From contig JAEVLN010000012.1 of the NCBI GenBank assembly GCA_018350325.1, positions 1,199,991 through 1,263,990 on the forward strand: a DNA stretch of 64,000 nt, given 5' to 3'. Below are positions 1 through 12,412 of this stretch, in pieces. A model generated the notes under the pieces. It was not told where the DNA came from. It saw nothing but the letters and a program-made list of their open reading frames with translations, and did no database searches. Both the position numbers and the translations under genes were made by a program. This DNA comes from Globodera rostochiensis. Lineage: Eukaryota; Nematoda; Chromadorea; Rhabditida; Heteroderidae. The stretch's first letter is position 1, and each line of letters starts with the position of its first letter.

Positions 1-129
1 ATTGAATGAATTAAAGTCATCAAAAAGCGGTTCGACATTTCCAATTGTAATTTTTTAAAGCTTTTTTTATGTAGGTCCAAGACTATTTTAGTGTCCAATG
101 AACAGGGTATATCCAAACAATCCGTTCAC

Positions 130-3100
130 CTTCAAGTCGACGCCATCATCTTCATTGCACATCTGCAGGAAGCGCTCTGAATTTTTTTTTGTTGTTATTT
201 TCTAAATATGCACATGGCAAAAATGTTGAAAAACAGCAAGCAGTACCTGGACGTGCACTGCTGTGCTCCGGACCCATGCCCTCGTAACCGTGCGGCAACA
301 ACAATGTCAGGTTGGTCTGCCGAATCCATTTGGCCTGACCGCAGGAGATGAACTGGTCAATAATGCATTGGGCAGTGTTGGCAAAGTCGCCAAACTGAGC
401 CTCCCAGATAACCTGGAATCAAACAAAAAAAGGTTTTTATTAAACAAATAAACTTCATACTGACCAGTGAATTCGGGTTGACCACGGAGTAGCCGAGCTC
501 GAAGCCGAGCACAGCGTACTCGCTCAGCGACGAATTGCACACCGTGTACTCCGCTTGGGTCTGACAAAAAGAGCAAAATTTTATTTATTATTATAATTAT
601 TATTGACAAGTCAAATCAAAAAACAGTGTTTCACGAACTTCTGTAAGGTCGTTGAGCGGATTGTAAACTTTCTGGTCAATCTTCTGATCATGGAGCACAT
701 GGTGACGATGGGAGAAGGTGCCGCGCTCCACGTCCTCGCCCGACAGACGAACATGAATGCCTGAAACAGTTTTTTGGGAATATTTATTAACAACAAAAAA
801 CAGCACAGCACACAAACCTTCCATCAACAACGAGCCGTATGCCAATGACTCGCCAATGGACCAGTCCAAATTGTTGTCGGCCAACATCTCTTTACGGCCT
901 ACAAATTTCACATTTTGCACAATTCAAGTGGTTTTTTGTTGGAAAAAGGGGAATATATTTCGTAACTTCTTGGATGTTTTTGCCAAAAAATAGATTTTTT
1001 GGTTTCAAGAGCAAACTCTCGAAAACCCAAACATAGGTATTGCATATATTTTCGAGAGTCCATTTCTTTATTGTTCAACTTCTAACCCCTTGGGGGTTCA
1101 ACCCTTCTTCCTCTTCACCACCTTTGAGCAGTCGAAGCAGTCCCCGGTGGAGGTTGAAGCCGTCGGGCACTTGCGAAATTTTGTGCACAATGTGTTCCAG
1201 CGAGTCACGTTCAATGCCGGTGGGTAACAGCTGCTGCGGATTTTTGCCACGGAAAAAGTCGTCCCATGGCGAGTCCAGCCAGTCCCGGTTGCGCAACTCC
1301 GTCACCTGCTTGGCACTCTCGTGAGCATTCTCCAAAATGGAGCCGTACTTCTTCAACTCCTCGTCCACGTATTGCTGAAAAATTCAAAACGTTTTTTTGT
1401 TACATTATTTATTAATCTTATTGAGTGCATTTTATAAAAAAAGTAAAATTCTCATCGGTGCTGCGAAACAATTGTGTGTTTGATTAATTACCATTAGTGG
1501 GCGATAACAGTTGTGAACGCCCCCAGTCAATCAACTTTTCCAAAAAAAATATCATAAATTTACAACAAAACGTCGTAAGATTTTAATAAAAAATCTTCCC
1601 AAATGTTAAAAAGGACCAAATTTTCAATAGATGTTTGTTGTTACAATTTCATTTTGGTCCGCAGCAAATTCATTAAATAAACCCAATAATCAAGAGCAGC
1701 AAATGCCTGCCTGATCTGCGATGCCTTCTCCAATGATCTTCTTCTGGTACTGCTCCAACAACGGTTTTGTCTGACGAATGCGCTGGTACATCAACGGCTG
1801 CGTAAACATCGGCTCGTCCAACTCGTTGTGCCCATAGCGACGATAGCACACCAGGTCGATGATCGCGTCCTTCTTGAACTCCTTGCGCCACTGTGCCGCC
1901 ACATCGCATACCTATAAGGTGTTTTCAATCAGTACAAAATTTTGTAACACGCAATATTACATGCATCACCGCCTCCGGGTCATCTGCGTTGACGTGGAAG
2001 ATTGGGATGCCCATCACGCGGCCAACGTCCGTGCAGTATGGCGACGAGCGGGAGGAGCGCGGGTCGGTGGTGAACCCGATTTGGTTGTTCACCACAATGT
2101 GAATGGCGCCAAATATGGAGTAGTTGGGCAAGTCGTTCAAGTTGAACGTCTCCATCACGACGCCCTGGCCCGAGAAGGAGGCGTCCCCGTGCAGCACGAG
2201 CGCCTTGAATTTTGAATTTCTATTAAAATTATGCATTTTAAAGCGGACCATGTGACGATCGCAGTCCAAATCGTTGCTGTAGAAAGCCTCAGCGCGCACT
2301 TTGCCCTGCACAACCGGATCAACAGCTAAAACCAAAAAAATAAAATAAAAAATTGTCAAAAAAAAAAAATTGCAAACCCTCCAAATGGGACGGATTGGCC
2401 ACAACCGCAATTTTGATCATCCGCTGGGATTGTCTGTTCAGCCGCTCAATGCACACGCCCAAATGGTATTTGACATCGCCGGACCCTTCGTCCTTTGGCT
2501 CCAACGTGCTGAACTGGGCCAAAATGGTGCTCAACGGCTGACGGCACACGTTGGACAACACGTTCAGACGACCACGATGAGGCATGCCAAGGCTTAAATA
2601 CAAAACAAAATGCATTAATTCATTTAAACGTTCTATATATGAAAACGAATTTAAAATTTTGGAAATTCCCAACGCGGCAAAAGATGCGCTTGCTACCACC
2701 CCCACTCACACAATGGAGTCAACGCCGAGGGCAGAGGAACGATCGATGACCTGCTTGATGGCCGGCACCAGCACTTCGCAGCCCTCGAGGCCAAAACGCT
2801 TTTCGCTAGGCCACTTTTTGGCCAAAAAGTCCTCAAACTTTGTGGAACGAATCAGCCGTTTGAAAAGCACCTAAAACAAATTGTAAAAATTTATTAAAAA
2901 AACAAAACAAAAAAAATTGACAAAGTCCATCAACCAGCACACCTTTTTCTGATCGGGCGGCAACTCCGTGACTTTTGGCGCCTCAAAGTGTTTGCGAATC
3001 CAGTCCTGCTGCTCGTAGTTGGTCAAATGCATGTATTCCACACCGGTGTGATGGCAATAAATTTTCTAAAATTTATTTTTACTTTTGTCGAGCTCAAATT

Positions 3101-4386
3101 GACCAATGTTAAAATTTGTAAAAAATCTTTTCTTAACAAAATCCAAAGTAATGGAGACTTTTTTTCTTACTTTGAGACAATTGTAAATCTCGCGCAACCG
3201 CATTGTGGCACGATTGCCGCCAATGAATGTGGTGGGCGGGAGCAGAAATTCGCGGTCCATGTCCTGCTCGGTGAAGCCGTAGAATTCCAACTCCAACTCG
3301 CGCGGGATTGTGTCATCCAGGTCAGCGCTGTTGATTCCCAACGGGTCCAAGTCTGCGATGTTGTGGCCACGAGTCTGAAAAAGAAACACAGAATATGTAA
3401 AAGTTGCCAGTTTTTTAAGGTTTTCCATTTTGTAACATTTTTATACTCTTCTTTTTCTATTTCTTCTTCAATGAGAACAAAGCTCAAAAACTGTTAAAAA
3501 TTTCGTGAAAATTTAAATTTGTTTAAAAAAATCCGCAAACCTGAAAGCTTCTGATCAACAATTGGATCTTCAGGTGGTCGTTGATCGCCCGGGTCATCTC
3601 ATCGGCCGGGATCACTTGAGTAGCCGTCTGGGGCTGCACTTCGCGCATGTCGCGTGGCACAACGGTGGCATGCGGCACGGTAGTGAGCGACGGGATGCCA
3701 AAACCGGTAGGAGGCGCCTGTAAAATGCAACAAAATATATTATTAAATATTTAGAAACTCAAAAAAAGCGCTTTTTATTTTATTTTGATCGGAAAAAATG
3801 CCACGAGTTGCGGTCTAAAAATTGCAATTCTTGCAGGGGCCTGGTCCTTTCTCATTTCATGTCACAGTCCGGGTTCTTCAAATTTCGGGTTCGCTTTCGC
3901 CAAAACCCGGTTCGAACTTTTCGCAAAAATATTTTTAAAAAAACATGGGCTAATAAAAGAAAAACTGCAATAGATTTCTGCCTGAAACAAAAAGCTGTGT
4001 CAAAAATATGACCAATCACCAAAAACGCAATAAATCATACGAAAAACCCGAAGATTTCGGCCCAAATCTTGGATTTGGATGCTTCTCAACACATACATAG
4101 AAAGGCCTGGCGGTCAGTTATTCTTTGCCTGAAAAACCTGGAATGCCTGGCCCGGTGCCGCACCGGCATGCACATTGCTGAAGAACGCGTCCCAACTGCG
4201 ATGAACGGAGCCATGATCGTGCAGCCAGCTCTCATACATTTGCTCAATGTATACGCCGGACGTGCCGTTCATGAACGGTTCTGCTGTGAGCGCGGACGGC
4301 ACGCGCGATGCCGTCGTCCCGGCAGACGGTTGCTGAAGCCAACGGCGCGTGGTTGACAAAGAACGCTTGGACACAATACGAAACAT
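130..4386 (-). CDS. ogdh-1: 2-oxoglutarate dehydrogenase E1 component, 5' 15 exons (gene runs off left edge)
   Basis: Thiamine-diphosphate E1 subunit of the mitochondrial 2-oxoglutarate dehydrogenase complex (TCA cycle). Exons read on the minus strand: 4386-4138, 3717-3541, 3374-3171, 3065-2943, 2870-2710, 2592-2378, 2325-2249, 2203-1961, 1911-1711, 1374-1122, 898-818, 760-639, 560-465, 412-247, 176-130. Together they give 805 codons in one unbroken frame. The N-terminus ([17 protein letters not shown]) is Arg/Ser-rich like a mitochondrial presequence. Family landmarks seen in order: [106 protein letters not shown] and [16 protein letters not shown]. The roughly 200 C-terminal residues expected of the family lie beyond position 1. 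Intron 9 uses a GC donor (1710-1709). The family call is very secure; the symbol follows worm usage. Confidence 0.95.
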
Positions 4387-5022
4387 TTCCAAAACAAGAA
4401 AGGATTGTAAATCACAAATAACACAATCTAAACTCAATGTTTAAGCGAAATTCCGGACCTGAATTTGAACACAAAAATTTCAAAATTTTCCGTGTTCAAC
4501 CCAGGGTAGTTTTGCTATTGCTCACGAAATTAAATCGGGGTAAATAACCCATGAAGTGTGTGTCAATTAGAAAGAATCAAATCAAAAGAATAGGAGTTAA
4601 GTGAGTGGTAACAACAAATTATTCATTGCTTTGCTAGAAATAGTTTTGAACTCTGTCGGTCATATTACCTATGTACGATTGATATTGCGAAACCCAAAAC
4701 AAACATCAGTGATAAACATTAAAAAAATTGGTTGGTTGCTCAAGCGCTCATTGGAAATGATGAATGGAGGGTTAAAGGGGTCGGAAGGGGAACAGACAAC
4801 GACGAAATGAACACGGAAAGAAGAGCAGTGGGAATTTGTAGGGGAGCCGAACAGAAAGCGACCGGGCAAAGGGTCGCCCCCTCTTCCGTTGCTCTTTTTG
4901 CTGCTGTTTGGGCCTCCTCCAATTATGACATCATTTTGTTTAGGAGTGAGAAGTTTACCTAATCGGAAAACCCTCTGGTGGAAGTTTCATTGATCAATGG
5001 TTTTGCAACAAAATCCATTTGG
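4387..5022. other. OGDH upstream region, no gene seen
   Basis: About 640 bases between the OGDH start codon and the repeat cluster. Only short, low-quality ORFs occur on either strand, and I see no recognisable motif. Promoter function for the minus-strand OGDH gene is inferred from position only. Confidence 0.4.
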
Positions 5023-5205
5023 CGAAAATTGTGAATGGGGGGGGGGATCAAAAGGGACATGAAGCATCTTTGTGGCAGTACTCCCGACTTGAAAATTGTG
5101 AATGGGGGGGGGGGGAATCAAAAGGGACATGAAGCATCTTTGTGGCAGTACTCCCCAACTTGAAAATTGTGAATGGGGAGGGGGATCAAAAGGGACAAAG
5201 CTATG
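5023..5205. repeat. ~70-bp tandem repeat, about 2.5 copies, with G-runs
   Basis: A unit beginning GAAAATTGTGAATGGGG and containing ATCAAAAGGGACATGAAGCA recurs at about 5023, 5091 and 5161. Each copy carries a run of G of different length. The third copy is cut short after the AAAGGGACA portion. No coding meaning is apparent. Confidence 0.8.
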
Positions 5206-5336
5206 TATATTAGAAGAAATCCGCTTACAATACGATTTTTTTAATTGTTTTTTATTTATGGCCGTCTATTTTGGCACAATAATGCTAAAAATCAACTTGC
5301 TATGTAGTTATTGCACATTTTATTCAACACAATCTT

Positions 5337-5635
5337 GACAATAGATATACAATATGTAGACGAGAAATGAACAGTAAGTCATATATGGGTCAAACAGAAG
5401 CCAATCTTCACAATAGATATACAATATGTAGACGAGAAATGAACAGTAAGTCATATATGGGTCAAACAGAAGCCAATCTTCACAATAGATATACAATATG
5501 TAGACGAGAAATGAACAGTAAGTCATATATGGGTCAAACAGAAGCCAATCTTGACAATAGATATACAATATGTAGACGAGAAATGAACAGTAAGTCATAT
5601 ATGGGTCAAACAGAAGCCAATCTTCACAATAGATA
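5337..5635. repeat. 72-bp tandem repeat, about 4 copies, directly abutting a kinase stop codon
   Basis: A 72-base unit (containing GACGAGAAATGAACAGTAAG) is repeated about four times with almost no variation. Because 72 is a multiple of three, long frames stay open on both strands (plus 5367-5675, minus 5643-5320). That openness is a property of the array and not evidence of a gene. The array ends only a few bases before the TGA of the minus-strand kinase gene at 5640-5642, so it lies where the kinase 3' UTR would be transcribed. Confidence 0.9.
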
Positions 5636-5639
5636 CATC

Positions 5640-7089
5640 TCAATACGTCTTGGCGTACTCCTCATCCGTTGCTGAACCATGCGGCGACGTTTCATCACTC
5701 TCACTGCCGGCGATGCTCCGCTTGAGTTCCCAGGTCGATTCCTTGGCCCTGCCTTTGTCCTTGCTGCGGTCCCCAACGTCCCAAGCCGATGTTGTGCCTC
5801 CGCTCGATGATGGTTGGTCCTCGATTGCGCTCGCCTTCTCCCAGTCGTATGGGTGCTCCTGGATCCCGCTCGCCGTCAGATGATCGCGCAGGATGGAGAT
5901 GATCAGGGCGTAGTCGGGCTCGTCGTAGAATTGAAGTCCATCCTGAAAAATAGGGGTTAAAATTATTTTTGAATTTTCAAAACAAAAAAAAAGCCAACTC
6001 ACAATGTGTTTGAGGATTTTGGCGAAATCCTTCGGGCATCCGTCGAGCAAATCCGCGGCTGCCTGCTTTCTGATTTGTTCTGGCACGTCCTTCTTCACCC
6101 GGCGACATTTGGCATCTCCAATCTTAAAAAACAAAAGAATTATATCAAAGACAAATGCGATCAAAAAAAAAAACTCACTTGGCGACTGCGTTTCAGTATG
6201 TCCCAGGGAAGGCTGCCTCTGTAGAGTTCAATCAGGACGTAGAACCACGACTCGACGTCGTCCTTCCGGCCGTAGTCGCGATTCATGTGCGTTGAGGCTG
6301 GGGCGTACTGCAGCGTGCCCCGGAATTCCACTTTCGAGCGCTCGTGTCGGTGGTAGCCCTGAAAAAAAAACAAAAAATTAGATTTGTTAAGAGAAAAAAA
6401 AAGTGCAAATCTCACATTAGTAATTAATCTGTGCGCCATCCCGAAGTCGATGAGGTAGAGAAGTCGCTTCTCGTTGTCCTTCGTTCGTCCAATGGCTGTG
6501 TTGTCCGGTTTGATGTCCCGATGAACGTATCCGATTTTGTGCAGGGCCTTGATGGCTTCGAGCATCTGGATGGACACGCCGATTGCCGTCCCGGGGCTGA
6601 AGCGACCAGTGGCTTTGGGCACAAGGCGATCCAGTCCGCGCCCAACCAACGACATGCTGCAAAAGGGAGGAAAAAATTAGCAAAAAAATCCACCCGATCA
6701 CAAAAACCCGCGGAACTCACACGATGTAGTTGAACTTCGTTTGAACGTTGGTCTTCTTGTCCGGCTGTTCATCATGGCCAAGGTCCAGGCATCGGCAGAA
6801 GTGCTTTTTGCCCTCAGTTTCTTGTAGATTGGCAAGTTTGCGCATTATGCTGGCCTGAAAAAAAAAAAAAATGTGCTCAAAATTCTGAAATTTCCCAACC
6901 CACGCTTACCTCCATCCTGAGAAATCGACGTGACGTGGAGACCGCCTCGGTCTTCAGCGCAGCTTCTTCTCCAAGCGGGTCAGTGCACAGGTAGACAGCT
7001 CCGAACGCTCCAGAGCCCAGCTTCTTCACGATGGTCCAGCGATTTGCGACGCACGTCCCGGGCTTGAGCTTCATCCGTTTGTCCGCCAT
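5640..7089 (-). CDS. Casein-kinase-1 superfamily (TTBK-like) protein kinase
   Basis: Ser/Thr kinase of the CK1/TTBK group, a group strongly expanded in nematodes. Six exons on the minus strand: 7089-6910, 6854-6721, 6656-6416, 6358-6179, 6122-6003, 5942-5640. They total 1,158 nt (385 residues plus stop) with all phases agreeing. Visible kinase landmarks are the glycine loop GSGAFGAVY near residues 25-33, the lysine in AALKTE, HRDIKPDN near 150 and IDFGMAHR near 172. Then comes GTLQYAPASTHMNRDYGRKDD, in which the usual APE is replaced as in CK1 relatives. DVESWFYVLIEL and SLPW belong to helix F and after. The C-terminal 80 residues are Ser/Asp/Glu-rich and probably disordered. The gene is divergent from the membrane protein at 7318, with 228 bases between start codons. 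Substrate unknown. Confidence 0.88.
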
Positions 7090-7317
7090 TGCGTCGTTGA
7101 GTGATGTGGCGGGTGCGCGTTGATGTTGTTGTTGATCGTTGAGAATGATGAGAATTGGATGGCATGCGAAAATGCGCACTTTTATAGTCTGATTTCGTGT
7201 CAAAAGAAAAAATTTCAAAATTTAGAGTTTGTTCTGTCTGCATATATAAAAGCATTCACTTCCGCATTTCCAATTTCACTTTCTTTCCTTCTTCAACTGA
7301 TCAACTCCTGCCGCCTG
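7090..7317. promoter_or_regulatory. Shared divergent promoter region with TATA-like box
   Basis: 228 bases separate the minus-strand kinase ATG from the plus-strand membrane-protein ATG. A TATA-like stretch (CATATATAAAAGC) lies at 7241-7253, about 65 bases before the plus-strand ATG. It is oriented for the membrane-protein gene. No matching TATA is evident for the kinase. Regulatory role is inferred. Confidence 0.45.
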
Positions 7318-8705
7318 ATGATCGCCGCTCGTCTGCTTCAATGTGCGCGCCCATTGCTCGTCGTCGTCCTGGTGCTTCTCCTCTGTTGCTGCCGTCCAGC
7401 GGATGCTCAGCAGCCGGATTCGAAGAACGTCTTCGCCTGTGCAAAGACGGGAGCCGAGTTGCCTGGCGGTCTCACAATTCCCATGGACAATCAGATGTGA
7501 GTTGAACATTTGCAATAATTAATTGTCACTAATTTATTCCCCTCTTTTTTCAGTCGCATTGATACGCGGAAACGGGACAAGGATCGGCAGCAACTCCATG
7601 TACTTTTGCTGAACACCACGGATGAGAAGCCAACAATGACGGTGGTGGCTGGACCGTCATGTCAAAGCGCCTTCAGCCCTGGCAATGGCAACAGTTCAAA
7701 ATGTGCTGTGGGCAAAGCAAATAGCGTGGTGAGTGTTCTTTGGGATACATAATTAAATCACAAAAAAAAATTCTTTTATTTCAGAGTCCGAAACATGGTC
7801 CGAATGCGTGTCCTGATGCCGGCGGATGCAAGGAGTTCAGTTTCAACTGTCCAATGGCCCGAGATGCGAATTTGTCGGCTAGCGTCTTCCAAATCAACCT
7901 GAAGGACTTCCAATCGATTGACAAACAACAGTGCAAAGGGGGAGCGTACATTTACATTGTAAGTGTGCTCATTTCTGTTTCAGTCAACTGTCATTTTTCA
8001 TTCACAGGACAATGTTCGTCTGCTGCTGGACGCTTCAATGAGTGCCATGGGGGAGAGATGCTCGGCTGAAGGACCGCCGACCAATGGAAGCACGAACAGC
8101 TCGAACACGACGACTACGAACAGCGCGGGCACGACGAGCAGCGCGGCCCCGACGACTACGAGCAGCGCGGCCACGACGACTACGAGCAGCGCGGCCCCGA
8201 CGACTACGAGCAGCGCGGCCACGACGACGAGCAGCGCGGACACGACGACGACGAACAGCGCGGGCACGACGACTACGAACAGCTCGGACACGACGACTAC
8301 GAACAGCTCGGGCACGATGACTACGGGAAGCACGGAAACGATGGGGAGCACGGAAACAATCTTCTTGAAGGGCGGGACTATGATCATTGTTCTGTCTGCC
8401 GTCGGAGCGGGGTGAGTGCTTTATCATTCCCAATCATTTTGTTCGTTTCATTTCTTTTCTCATTTTTTAGCCTGTTCATTGCTGTTGTTGCGGCTGTGGT
8501 GTTTGTGCTGTGTCGTCGCAAGGGAACTTCAGACGATGCAGAGGATGCCCCCAAGCAAGTGGAGGAGCCGGATGAGAAGTCATCGGCCGAAGAGGAGCCA
8601 CCGACAGACCCAAAGACAGAGGGAGTTGAGGTGCCGGACAGCGCTTATTCGAAAGGATCTCACGACGAGGATGGCTCAACGGCTGCCGATGGCTCAACTG
8701 CCTAA
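7318..8705 (+). CDS. Secreted-N-terminus, mucin-like type I membrane protein (unknown function)
   Basis: I do not recognise a named family. Five exons (7318-7496, 7554-7728, 7785-7958, 8008-8411, 8471-8705) give 388 residues with consistent phases. Residues 1 to about 29 form a strong signal peptide (hydrophobic LLVVVLVLLL followed by CCC and an ADA-Q cleavage-like site). The predicted ectodomain (about 30-195) has conserved-looking cysteines. A stalk of roughly 100 residues follows, built almost wholly of Thr, Ser, Ala and Asn, typical of dense O-glycosylation. A single membrane span follows (IVLSAVGAG/LFIAVVAAVVFVL, split by the last intron), then CRRKG and an acidic Ser/Glu-rich tail of about 65 residues. 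The layout suggests a cell-surface or cuticle-coat glycoprotein. AATAAA occurs at about 8835. The stalk DNA is itself an imperfect repeat of ACGACTACGAGCAGCGCGG-like units, so its length may vary between individuals. Confidence 0.8.
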
Positions 8706-9352
8706 TATGGCTGTAATTGATTATGCGATATGATATGTATGTATATTTCCGATATCCGATGAATTTTGTTGTATGTGTTGTATTCCATTCATGTATTGAA
8801 TTGTTATGTATGTATATATTTGTTGGTGGAGGATAAATAAATGTTCACAATCAGGCATTGAATAACCCTTTAAACTCGAAAAATGTCCATTTTTGGAGAT
8901 TTTCCTCGGTTCAGCAAGTTCAAGACTCGTTTTTAATGTGTTTGAAATTTTTGAAAAAATTATTTTGGATTGAGAATACCCTTTAAACTCGAAAAATGAG
9001 CCATTTTTGGAGATTTTTAGGCCATAGCTTTTTAATAATTACCAGATCGCTTTGGGGGGCATACCGGTAACACGAATAGATTCCTGAGACTATGGCGAGA
9101 AAAACATTTCTAGATTTTAAAAACTTGATTTCTCAGCAGAAATTGGTGCGTGAATTTAAAAAAACCGATTTGTTTTTGCCCGGTATTTACCAAAAAAACC
9201 GTGTCCAACACTATTCATGGGCCTGGCTTTGTCACGTTCAGCTCAAATAATGGAACACAAATACGCGGGGTAGGGTATGTATCAATTTATTAGGTAATAG
9301 TTCTTTAACATATACACGCACATACAATCTGCTCTATACACTGACTAGGCAA
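8706..9352. other. Intergenic region with a short dispersed repeat
   Basis: 3' flanks of two convergent genes. A roughly 40-base segment containing CCCTTTAAACTCGAAAAATG and CCATTTTTGGAGATTTT occurs twice, at about 8868 and about 8980. No gene is seen. Confidence 0.5.
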
Positions 9353-11647
9353 TTAGGCGAACTTCTTCAATGCTTCCATTCGTTCCGGCGTTGGCGGATG
9401 CGAGTGATTGCACCATGAGTAGAGCCAATCGTCAATTGGCAACGAAAGGTTGTCTTTTCCCTGCAAAACAAAACAAAAAATCGGCTTCACTTCATCAAAA
9501 AGTAAATCAATCAGCAAATTATGGATGGATGACAGAACCAATTTGATCAGTCCGCTGCACAGTTTGGGCGCATGGCCAAGCGTGGCGGAGAAGCGATCGG
9601 CGGCAAATTCAAACTTTCGCGTGAACACGTTGATCGCAAGTGACAGAAACTCGGTGTACGGTGCTACAAAAATGATGGCAAAAAATTTTTGTGAGTGAAA
9701 ATTTCCACCGCCGACCAACCGACCCATGACAAATTGCCCGATGAGGAGCAGTCCGATCAGAATGGGCTGCTGTTGTTGTTGTTCAGGCGGAGGAAAACCG
9801 AACGCGGTGAACAGGCTCTCCTGTTGGTAGAACACGGAGAAGATGAACAGCGTGAACAGCAAATTGAACTGCAACAAAAAAAAAGTGTGTCCAGAGAGCA
9901 TTTTAGGGGGAAATCTTTCCGATAATTGTTGTCTCAAAAACCGGGCAAATCAATTCTTGTTTCTTGTCCCAGCATTTCAAAAACCAATCATTTTGTCACC
10001 AATTCCGCTTCATCTACCCCGCCCCCCCTCCAAAACAATAAATACTTTAAAAAACCGATCAAATGAAACCTCAGTGATCGCCAAAAGAGCGGCCGAATGG
10101 CACAACTTCCAATGGCCAAGCTCGTGGCCCAACACCGCCACCACCTCGTCGTCGTCCATGCCAATTCGGTGCTCCTTCTCCGCTGCTGTCCCATTTTTGC
10201 CCTCATCCTTTTTTTTTCCATTTTTATGCAAAAATAGGAAACATTTTTCGAACCCTTCCCACCACACCTCATTGCCCGTTTCTTCTTCGGCTGTCTCATC
10301 GTCCCCATGAAATCTTCGAACCGCTTCTTCCAATTTTTCCTGCTCTGCATCCTCCAATTCCGTCGTCTTGTTAGGTTCAGCCTACATTTTTTTCATTTTT
10401 TATGCAAAAATAGGAAACCTTTTTCGAACCCTTCCCCCCACCTCATTGTCCGTTTCATCTTCGGCTTTTTTGTGTTCGCTTTTGCTTTCCTCCCCTAACT
10501 GCTTCATCAGCTCGTTCATTTCCTTGCTCAGCAAAGTGTCGAATCTGTACAATTTTATACCAAAAAATGCACGAATGTGAGAGCACACTCACAGCACAAT
10601 GCGCTTGTTCTTCCAAAAGCCGTACATGTACGCGTTGCTGTGCGTGGAACGCTTCGAATCTTAATTCCAAAAAATTTAGAAAAAATAAAAATAAAATGCC
10701 AACTCCATACTCTCGACAACGTAAAGTTTGGCCAGCGGAAAGCCGACTTGGCTGGCCAGTGTCTCAATTTTGCGCTTCAGCTCACTGTCCGGCAACGGCG
10801 TGTACTTGTCGAAAAGGGGCGCAATAAATTCGGGGTAAACGAACATCATCACCTAAAAATGGGGAATTGCATTTTTGAACACATTTTATGAAAGCTGCTC
10901 ACAAAAATGATCACGGAGAGTGCAGCCCATGCATAAATGTGGAAGTTTTCGCCTCCATGCCGAATGATCCAGATTAACAGTGCCACAACCGGGGTGCTCA
11001 GCGCAAGACTGACGCCTAATTTCAAGGCTCGGTCTTTGAAGAAGAAAGGAATAGTCTAAAAAAATTGAAAAAATCAAAAAAAAAAATTTTTTTTTTTTGG
11101 TAAAAGATACTTCTTTGTTGAACCCGTAACGCTGCTCAATGTAAAATGTGCTGTAATAGCTGAACGGCAAGGTAATGGCTGTCTCAGCTATTGAACATAA
11201 CAAAACGAACACGACAGAGTGCCAAATCTGCAAAAAAAAAAAATTTTTTTTTTTCAAATCTGGCAAAAATCAACAGACCTCGCCGCTTCCTGGCCAAACC
11301 CACAAAGCAATTCCTGAACACAAAGTCCAAATCGACGGATATAATGTGCACAAAAACACGATCTGAATCAATCCCGAAATCATAAATATTCAAATGATTT
11401 GTTCACACGAACTCACCGAGTACAACACGAAATTGAAGGCATCCGTGATAAAGGCAAATTGCATTTTGTCCAGTTGGTAGGCCCGCGCTTTGTCAAAATC
11501 GGACTCCGAAATGATTGCCTCAACGGAAGCGGGCCGAGCCGTCGTACGACGATAAAGTGCATACTGACGAACGGACAAATACACATCCCACGCGGAAGAG
11601 AAGAGATAAAACGCGTACAACGACCAAAAAATTGTATCCGGTTCCAT
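9353..11647 (-). CDS. fce-1: CAAX prenyl protease 1 (STE24/ZMPSTE24/FACE-1), intact copy
   Basis: ER/nuclear-membrane zinc metalloprotease that cleaves prenylated CAAX proteins. Twelve exons on the minus strand (11647-11417, 11362-11279, 11227-11111, 11055-10903, 10852-10711, 10659-10593, 10544-10442, 10381-10268, 10207-10070, 9868-9724, 9663-9539, 9460-9353) total 1,527 nt (508 residues), close to the usual family size. Landmarks: YQLDKMQFAF, GFNKE, FIAPLFDKYTPLPD, SKRSTHSNAYMYGFWKNKRI, the zinc site HELGHWK (near residue 365), APYTEFLSLA, RKFEFAADRFS (third zinc ligand region), WLYSWCNHSHPPTPERMEAL. Several hydrophobic spans agree with a polytopic protein. It is divergent from a SEC24 5' copy at 12413. 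Exons 1-9 are duplicated at 13065-14641. The symbol follows C. elegans. Confidence 0.94.
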
Positions 11648-12412
11648 CGGAATTGTGTCTGTGGAATAAAAGTGAATTCGTTTCTTTTACATTTACAGAG
11701 TCAGTCATGTGCAAAAGTTTCATACAAAATGATAAAAGATGATGGCTTTTACAACAAAACATTTATTTTTATCGGTGAAAAAGTAAACGGTACAAGACAA
11801 AAACATCTAATACATCAAAAATCACTATTTTATGGATTTTTGGCTCCCGACAACATCGGATTTTTGGTGATTGGAGAGTTACGGTTCATTTCTTGAGGGA
11901 TGTTGATTTGTGAGCATATCGATTGGGGTTTTCTATGTGGAAAAAACTGGACGAGGGGGGGTTTATTCGTTTTCAGCGTCACAATATGTACGTGCGCATG
12001 ACGTGGCATAATCATAACCAGGGAACGGGTCGATATGCACCAGAAATGGCCTAAATAGCATGCAAAAATGCCGAAATAAGCACCGAAAAATAGCACAACC
12101 AAGTGCCAAACGAAGAATCAAATCGATTTGTTGTTTAAGAAAAGTAAAAAATAGTTCGTTTTTATTAACACGAATAGCCTGATTCTTGATGTAATTTTTA
12201 AATAGGACAACGGCAACGAAAAATATTTATTTTGAGATCGAATTTTGTTGTAAGCCCCGGACAGGATCTGGATCGGTTATTTTGATCGAGTTTTGCCATG
12301 GAGCTTTGCTAAATTGCTTTTAAAAAGTTGAGAGACTAATAGACTTTTCTTACAATGTTTATAAACTTTGCACCTCGTTGTATATTACAAATTGGAATTT
12401 TAGTTAAGAAAA
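11648..12412. promoter_or_regulatory. STE24/SEC24 divergent promoter, copy 1
   Basis: 765 bases between the STE24 ATG (minus) and the truncated SEC24 ATG (plus). AT-rich, no convincing ORF. It is repeated almost exactly at 14642-15407, so each promoter copy now drives one intact and one truncated gene. Promoter role inferred from position. Confidence 0.5.

Noticed and set aside
1..129. Last OGDH exon continuing to the left edge
   Set aside because: Sequence below 130 reads as intron on the minus strand (GTGAACGG donor); no acceptor or OGDH-like frame before position 1.
5337..5635. CRISPR-like array
   Set aside because: Units are head-to-tail without unique spacers, in a eukaryotic gene context; the same applies to 28498-28975.
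5320..5675. Overlapping ORFs of 102-107 codons on both strands (YCEDWLLFDPYM and MNSKSYMGQTEA repeats)
   Set aside because: Produced by the 72-bp tandem repeat, which keeps all lucky frames open; no start context, splice sites or homologues.
8035..8433. Arg/Ala-rich ORFs on both strands at the mucin stalk
   Set aside because: Shadows of the Thr/Ser/Ala codon repeat in the plus-strand gene, whose splice phases fit.
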